Shown: piece by piece, positions 41,034 to 44,849 of the stretch
Numbering within the stretch: position 1 is the first letter of the stretch
Layout of the letters: each line of letters opens with the position of its first letter
Assembly (NCBI GenBank): GCA_035499415.1
Contig: DATJYV010000073.1
Location: 1 to 44,849 of the forward strand
DNA: 44,849 bases
Direction: 5' to 3'
Source of the DNA: DATJYV01 sp035499415
GTDB lineage: Bacteria; Bacteroidota; Ignavibacteria; UBA10030
Position numbers and translations under genes: made by a program
Notes under the pieces: model-generated
The model's input: only the letters and a program-made list of their open reading frames with translations
Database searches by the model: none
Told to the model about the DNA's origin: nothing

Positions 41034-41843
41034 ATGGATGTGCCCAAAGCGATTCTTCTTGGCGTCATTCAAGGGTTGACGGAGTTTCTTCCCGTCAGCA
41101 GCTCGGCGCATATTATTCTCGGACAGCACCTCCTCCATGTCGTGACGAACGCCGGCCTTACGTTCGATGTCTACGTGCATTTCGGGTCGCTCTTGAGCGT
41201 CATCGTCGTCTTCCGCCACGACATTGTCGCCATCATCAAATCATTGACGCGGTCGGTCCTTCAGGGAAAGATGCGTGAGGCATACAGAACAGACGACAAC
41301 GCCCGGATGGGATGGGCGCTTCTGGTGGGAACGATTCCCGTGGTTGCCGCGGGATACTGGTATCACGACACGGTCAAAGGGGCTTTCACCGACCCAAAGT
41401 TCGTCGCCATGAACCTCGTCGTTTCCGGACTTCTTCTGTTTCTCACGGGGCTTGCGCGTCCGGACAATCTCAAACGCATCGGGCTCGGCTCATCGATCAT
41501 CATCGGCATCGCACAGGCCGCCTCGATTTTTCCGGGGATTTCGCGGTCCGGGGTTACGATTGCGACCGCGTTGTATGCGAAGCTCAACCCCGTCCTCGCT
41601 GCACGATTTTCGTTTCTTCTGGCCATTCCCGTGATTCTCGGAGCGGTCGTGCTCGAGACGAACGAGGTCGTCGGGCACGGTATCGATATTGGAATCTGGC
41701 CAATCGTCGCGGGAGTGACCGCGGCCGCCGTGACCGGCTATATTGCGATCAAATTGCTCTTCGATATTCTTCGTCGCGGCTGGATCAACTGGTTTGCGGC
41801 ATATTGTCTGGCCGTCGGTGTCTGCACCATCCTCTTTTTATGA
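41034..41843 (+). CDS. uppP: Undecaprenyl-diphosphatase (BacA/UppP)
   Basis: A 269-residue polytopic membrane phosphatase that converts undecaprenyl diphosphate to the monophosphate carrier for peptidoglycan and other glycans. The catalytic motifs are GLTEFLPVSSSAH (14-26) and PGISRSG (about 168-174). Over-expression in the family gives bacitracin resistance. GGAGG lies 11 bases before ATG 41034. It sits 57 bases after the outer-membrane protein gene. Confidence 0.96.
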   Translation: MDVPKAILLGVIQGLTEFLPVSSSAHIILGQHLLHVVTNAGLTFDVYVHFGSLLSVIVVFRHDIVAIIKSLTRSVLQGKMREAYRTDDNARMGWALLVGTIPVVAAGYWYHDTVKGAFTDPKFVAMNLVVSGLLLFLTGLARPDNLKRIGLGSSIIIGIAQAASIFPGISRSGVTIATALYAKLNPVLAARFSFLLAIPVILGAVVLETNEVVGHGIDIGIWPIVAGVTAAAVTGYIAIKLLFDILRRGWINWFAAYCLAVGVCTILFL

Positions 41844-41860
41844 ACTAACGCGAGGGAACT

Positions 41861-42448
41861 ATGATGATCCGTACGCTCACGGCCGCCTCCATTCTCGGGA
41901 TCGCGGCATTCGTTCTCATCTCATGTCACGTGCAGGAGGCCCCTAAAATGACGGCCGTAACGGTCAAGACGACGATGGGAGACTTCGATGTTGAACTCTA
42001 CGACTCCGACGCGCCAAAGACAGTCGCGAACTTCGTCGGGCTCGCGCGCCAGGGATACTTCAACGGGATCATCTTCCACCGCATCTCCAAAGGATTCGTG
42101 ATCCAGTCGGGCGACTCCACGGGGACGGGGGCAGGCGGGAGGAGCATCTACGGCGGGGATTTTGCGGATGAGCTGAATCCCGAGGCGCCGTCGTTCCAGG
42201 CGGGATATAAACGAGGAACACTTGCGATGGCGAACCGGGGACCGAATACCAACACGAGCCAGTTCTTCATCGTCCTGAACGACGCACCGTGGCTGCCGAA
42301 GAAATACACGATTTTTGGGAGGGTGACGAAGGGCATGGAAGCGGTCGACAAAATTGCCGCCGTCGAGATCATCCCGAATCCCCAGATGGGACCGACGGAC
42401 GGACGACCGAAAGTCGACGTCAAAATTTTGTCGGTGGAAGTCCACTAA
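41861..42448 (+). CDS. Lipoprotein peptidyl-prolyl cis-trans isomerase (cyclophilin)
   Basis: A 195-residue cyclophilin targeted to the envelope: a hydrophobic leader ends in LISC, with Cys22 lipidated. The cyclophilin core is complete (IIFHRISKGFVIQSGD, GGRSIYGGDFADE, GTLAMANRGPNTNTSQFFI, YTIFGRVTKGMEAVD). It helps fold periplasmic or outer-membrane proteins around proline. It lies 17 bases after uppP and is a substrate for LspA and perhaps the LolA-like carrier. Confidence 0.94.
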   Translation: MMIRTLTAASILGIAAFVLISCHVQEAPKMTAVTVKTTMGDFDVELYDSDAPKTVANFVGLARQGYFNGIIFHRISKGFVIQSGDSTGTGAGGRSIYGGDFADELNPEAPSFQAGYKRGTLAMANRGPNTNTSQFFIVLNDAPWLPKKYTIFGRVTKGMEAVDKIAAVEIIPNPQMGPTDGRPKVDVKILSVEVH

Positions 42449-42479
42449 CAAGGATCGTCGCACGCGGAAGGATCTTCGG

Positions 42480-43520
42480 ATGCCGGAATCTTCGTACAAG
42501 GATTTCCAGCGCGTTCTTCAGGGATCCGTTTTCGCCCCCGTCTATCTTTTCTATGGCGAGGAAGACTTCCTCATTCAGGAAGCCGTCGAGACGATCGTCC
42601 GCACGACGCTGGACGATGGGACGAAGGGATTCAATCTTGATATCGTCTACGGCAGTCAGGTCGACGCGCAGGAAGTCGTTGCGCATGCAAATTCGTTTCC
42701 CATGATGAGCGCCAAACGGGTTGTCGTCGTCCGGGAATTCGAAAAGCTCGTCACCACGGACGCGGCGAAGGAATGCGTCACCTCCTACATCCAGCGTCCG
42801 CTCGAATCCACGCTGCTCATCCTCGTCGCCGATGCGCCCGACTTTCGGCGAAAGCCCTTCAACGAGCTCCGGAAGAAGGCGGAAGTTGTCTTCTGCCCTT
42901 CGTTGTACGACAACCAGGTCCCGGGGTGGATATCAAACCGCATCCAGGAGCGGGGGAAAACGGCCGACCTGGACGCATGCCGGCTCCTCCATGCGTATGT
43001 CGGCACCTCTCTGCGTTCCCTCCAGAATGAGATCGACAAACTTTTCATCTTTGTCGGAGATCGACCGCAAATCTCGCCGGACGACGTGACGGCCGTCGTT
43101 GGGGCTACGAAAGGGTTTACGATTTTCGACCTCCAGAACGCAATCGGCAGAAAAGACTCAAAAGAAGCGACGGTGGTTCTTGAACGGATGATGGAGTTGG
43201 GCGAGAGCCCGCAGATGATGATCGTCATGCTGACGCGATTTTTTCTGCACCTTTATAAACTGTCCGAACTCAGACAGCGTGGGGCGACGGAAAATGAGAT
43301 GGCCGGCGAACTGCGCATCTCGCCGTATTTTGTCAAATCCTATCTTGATTTCTCGACGCGCTTTACTGTCGGGCAAATCGAACATTCCCTTTCGGCGCTC
43401 GCCGCCACCGACGCGAATCTCAAAAGCTCGAGCGTTGACCCTCTGCTGGCGCTTGAAGTCCTGCTCCATGCGCTTGTGCGGGGAACTGCCGTTCGGGCTG
43501 AAGCGGAGCCCCAGCCCTGA
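42480..43520 (+). CDS. holA: DNA polymerase III delta subunit
   Basis: A 346-residue clamp-loader wrench subunit that opens the beta clamp. The fold is readable from VYLFYGEEDFLIQEAVETIV, SAKRVVVVREFEK, LLILVADAPDF, LDACRLLHAYVGTSLRSLQNEIDKL and the C-terminal collar helices (FFLHLYKLSELR, SYLDFSTRFT). There is no P-loop, as usual for delta. ATG 42480 has AAGGA 8 bases upstream; an open frame from 42354 runs through the cyclophilin gene and is rejected. Confidence 0.93.
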   Translation: MPESSYKDFQRVLQGSVFAPVYLFYGEEDFLIQEAVETIVRTTLDDGTKGFNLDIVYGSQVDAQEVVAHANSFPMMSAKRVVVVREFEKLVTTDAAKECVTSYIQRPLESTLLILVADAPDFRRKPFNELRKKAEVVFCPSLYDNQVPGWISNRIQERGKTADLDACRLLHAYVGTSLRSLQNEIDKLFIFVGDRPQISPDDVTAVVGATKGFTIFDLQNAIGRKDSKEATVVLERMMELGESPQMMIVMLTRFFLHLYKLSELRQRGATENEMAGELRISPYFVKSYLDFSTRFTVGQIEHSLSALAATDANLKSSSVDPLLALEVLLHALVRGTAVRAEAEPQP

Positions 43521-43594
43521 CATCTCGTCTCTCCGGCGTGCAGCCGGCGCGGGGTACTCCGACTCATTCAGGAGGTTTCTCGCTCGAGAAATAG

Positions 43595-44395
43595 ATGCTC
43601 TCCGCAATCCCCGGCAGTCAATATCTCATCGGCCTCTGTTTTGGGTTTGTCATCGCTGCCCTGGCTTACAAGCGGCGTTGGCTGACCGTCGGCGGAGCAA
43701 GCGCAACGCTGATTTTCGCGATCGTCATTTTCGGAATGGGGGGCTGGAAATGGACCGTTCCCATCGTTACTTTTTTTGTGACGTCGAGCGCTTTGACCCG
43801 GGCGGGACGCGAGCGGAAAGCCGGGCTGAAGGACGCCATCCTCAAGCCCGGGCCGAGAGACGCGATGCAGGTCCTGGCGAACGGGGGAGTGTCTCTCCTT
43901 CTCGTCATTCTTCACGGCATTTTCCGCGATGTAAATCTCTATCTTCCGTACGCCGGGTCGATCGCGGCAGCGACGGCGGACACGTGGGCGACGGAAGTGG
44001 GAATGCTGTCCCGAAACCCGCCGCTGCTGGTCCGGAATCTCCGGCGCGCGGAGCCGGGGACGAGCGGTGCCGTTTCTCTGATGGGACTTGCAGCGGGGCT
44101 CATCGGCTCATGTGTTGTGGGATTGAGCGCTCTGCCGTGGCTGGACACGATCACGACGGCCGGCGCGATCATCGTGTCGGGAATTGCGGCGTGCGTGTTC
44201 GATACGCTTCTGGGCTCGACGGTTCAGGCGGAATACGAATGCCCGGGCTGTGGGAGGAGGTCGGAAAAAAGGATCCACTGCGGGCGGATCGAAGGAAGGC
44301 GCGTCAGGGGATTTACATGGGTCGATAATGATGTGGTCAATTTCGCATGCACATCGTCGGGCGCGCTTCTCATGTCCCTTTTTGCAGCGAAATAA
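43595..44395 (+). CDS. DUF92 integral membrane protein
   Basis: A 266-residue membrane protein with about six transmembrane helices. DUF92 signatures: LTVGGASATLIFAIVIFGMG, ANGGVSLLLVI, AGSIAAATADTWATEVGMLS and PGTSGAVSLMGLAAGLIG. A hydrophilic loop near 213-235 carries a CPGC pair (EYECPGCGRRSEKRIHCG) found in many members. Plant relatives (VTE6) phosphorylate phytyl phosphate, so an isoprenyl phosphate kinase role is possible, but bacterial members are uncharacterised. AGGAGG lies 19 bases before the ATG, too far to count confidently. Confidence 0.88.
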   Translation: MLSAIPGSQYLIGLCFGFVIAALAYKRRWLTVGGASATLIFAIVIFGMGGWKWTVPIVTFFVTSSALTRAGRERKAGLKDAILKPGPRDAMQVLANGGVSLLLVILHGIFRDVNLYLPYAGSIAAATADTWATEVGMLSRNPPLLVRNLRRAEPGTSGAVSLMGLAAGLIGSCVVGLSALPWLDTITTAGAIIVSGIAACVFDTLLGSTVQAEYECPGCGRRSEKRIHCGRIEGRRVRGFTWVDNDVVNFACTSSGALLMSLFAAK

Positions 44396-44433
44396 AATCG
44401 TGCGGCTGAATGAGGCGGCGCTTGGCGGCTACC

Positions 44434-44463
44434 TTGCATTTCGGCCGAAAAGATATAGTTTAG
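44434..44463 (+). promoter_or_regulatory. Possible promoter of the SpmA-like gene
   Basis: TTG (44434-44436), 19 bases, TAGTTTAG (44456-44463), one mismatch to TAnnTTTG. Confidence 0.4.
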
Positions 44464-44488
44464 CGTAACAAAGTTTTTTCGACGAGGG

Positions 44489-44849
44489 ATGCTCAACTAC
44501 ATTTGGATATCACTGCTGGCGATCGGAATCCTCACTGCAGCAGGGCATGATGCCTACGATGAGATTCGGAACTCAAACCGCAACGGGGTTGCGGGAGAAC
44601 TCGACTTCGAAATGCGGAACGCGCTCGAGGGAAGTCAATCGTTGCGGGAGGGTGATTTTATCATTCGGGCGGAGCAATTCAATCGCTGGTACGGGCCCGG
44701 ATCTGCGGGTGAGGACGCGAAGCAGCCGGTGACGCTGCGGCTGGATTCAGCGGGGGTCGGAACGTTTCTCCTCAGCGTGACCGACGCGACGCCGGGACGA
44801 TGGCGTGAGATGGCGAAGGCCGCGGCAACGAGAGACAAACTTTCGGGTA
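44489..44849 (+). CDS. SpmA-like nucleoside-recognition (Gate) membrane protein, truncated by window
   Basis: The first 120 codons of a gene that continues past the right edge. The opening MLNYIWISLLAIGILTAAGH is the first transmembrane helix typical of spore-maturation-A/nucleoside-recognition proteins, which non-sporing Bacteroidota and Chlorobi also carry. The following 90 residues (for example QFNRWYGPGSAGEDAKQPVT) are hydrophilic and absent from Bacillus SpmA; an inserted periplasmic region of this kind occurs in Bacteroidota relatives. AGGG precedes the ATG directly. The family call rests mainly on the first helix. Confidence 0.55.
   Translation, partial: MLNYIWISLLAIGILTAAGHDAYDEIRNSNRNGVAGELDFEMRNALEGSQSLREGDFIIRAEQFNRWYGPGSAGEDAKQPVTLRLDSAGVGTFLLSVTDATPGRWREMAKAAATRDKLSG

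Overview
The window looks like a chromosomal segment from a free-living bacterium of the Bacteroidota/Ignavibacteria-Chlorobi (FCB) assemblage. This rests on four things: promoters of the form TTG-N19/20-TAnnTTTG (best at 11471-11500 and 29015-29045), a eukaryote-like class of IleS, gene contents such as ileS-dksA-lspA-rluD, an FSA-type transaldolase and comB, and GC-rich codon use. Unlike Bacteroidia, several genes have strong Shine-Dalgarno sequences, and one promoter (25941-25969) is a near-consensus TTGACA-N17-TATACT. The assignment is an inference; no rRNA is present.

Layout. 1-63: first codons of a small membrane-protein gene running off the left edge. 76-727: non-coding, with a tandem array of folded repeats. 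728-4740 (minus): MBL-fold hydrolase, LarE-like sulfur transferase, AroE and a large TPR protein, probably one operon read from about 4780. 5073-8316 (plus): YggS, DivIVA-like protein, purine nucleoside phosphorylase, a methyltransferase and a DUF2905 membrane protein. 8320-13819 (plus): ileS, a DksA/TraR-type regulator, lspA, an RluD-type pseudouridine synthase. 13874-14938 (minus): secreted DUF6600 protein with its own terminator. 15250-17739: secreted GH31 alpha-glucosidase. 17956-19500: guaA. 19753-25885: ABC-2 exporter pair, TPR protein, LpoA-like TPR/periplasmic-binding protein, RadC. 26004-27050: coiled-coil lipoprotein and LysM protein under a strong promoter, closed by a terminator. 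27196-28167: PhoH. 28185-28958 (minus): MazG. 29081-29493: tRNA-Ala(CGC) and the small SRP RNA. 29788-44849: a long co-directional run (RNase E/G, transaldolase, gcvT, comB, ftsK, lolA-like, flippase-like membrane protein, bi-domain oxidoreductase, outer-membrane barrel, uppP, lipoprotein cyclophilin, holA, DUF92, and a truncated SpmA-like gene at the right edge).

Most genes are housekeeping: translation (ileS, rluD, tRNA, SRP RNA, RNase E/G), envelope biogenesis (lspA, lolA-like, uppP, LpoA-like, LysM, flippase-like), division and replication (DivIVA-like, ftsK, holA), and nucleotide metabolism (guaA, PNP, mazG). Tight spacing (ATGA overlaps at 6317, 36407, 38095 and 40290; TGA-C-ATG at 8088 and 23128) implies translational coupling. 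There is no transposase, integrase, phage gene, CRISPR array or defence island.

The most unusual content is non-coding. A dispersed composite element has one module that can fold as a three-way junction and a second that is a simple hairpin. Copies lie at 160-489 (tandem, 149-bp period), 4929-4986 (decayed) and 17773-17863, and stem changes between copies are compensated. There are also an 8-bp GGGTAANT array at 19531-19602 and a 7-bp CTGANNN array at 7243-7277.
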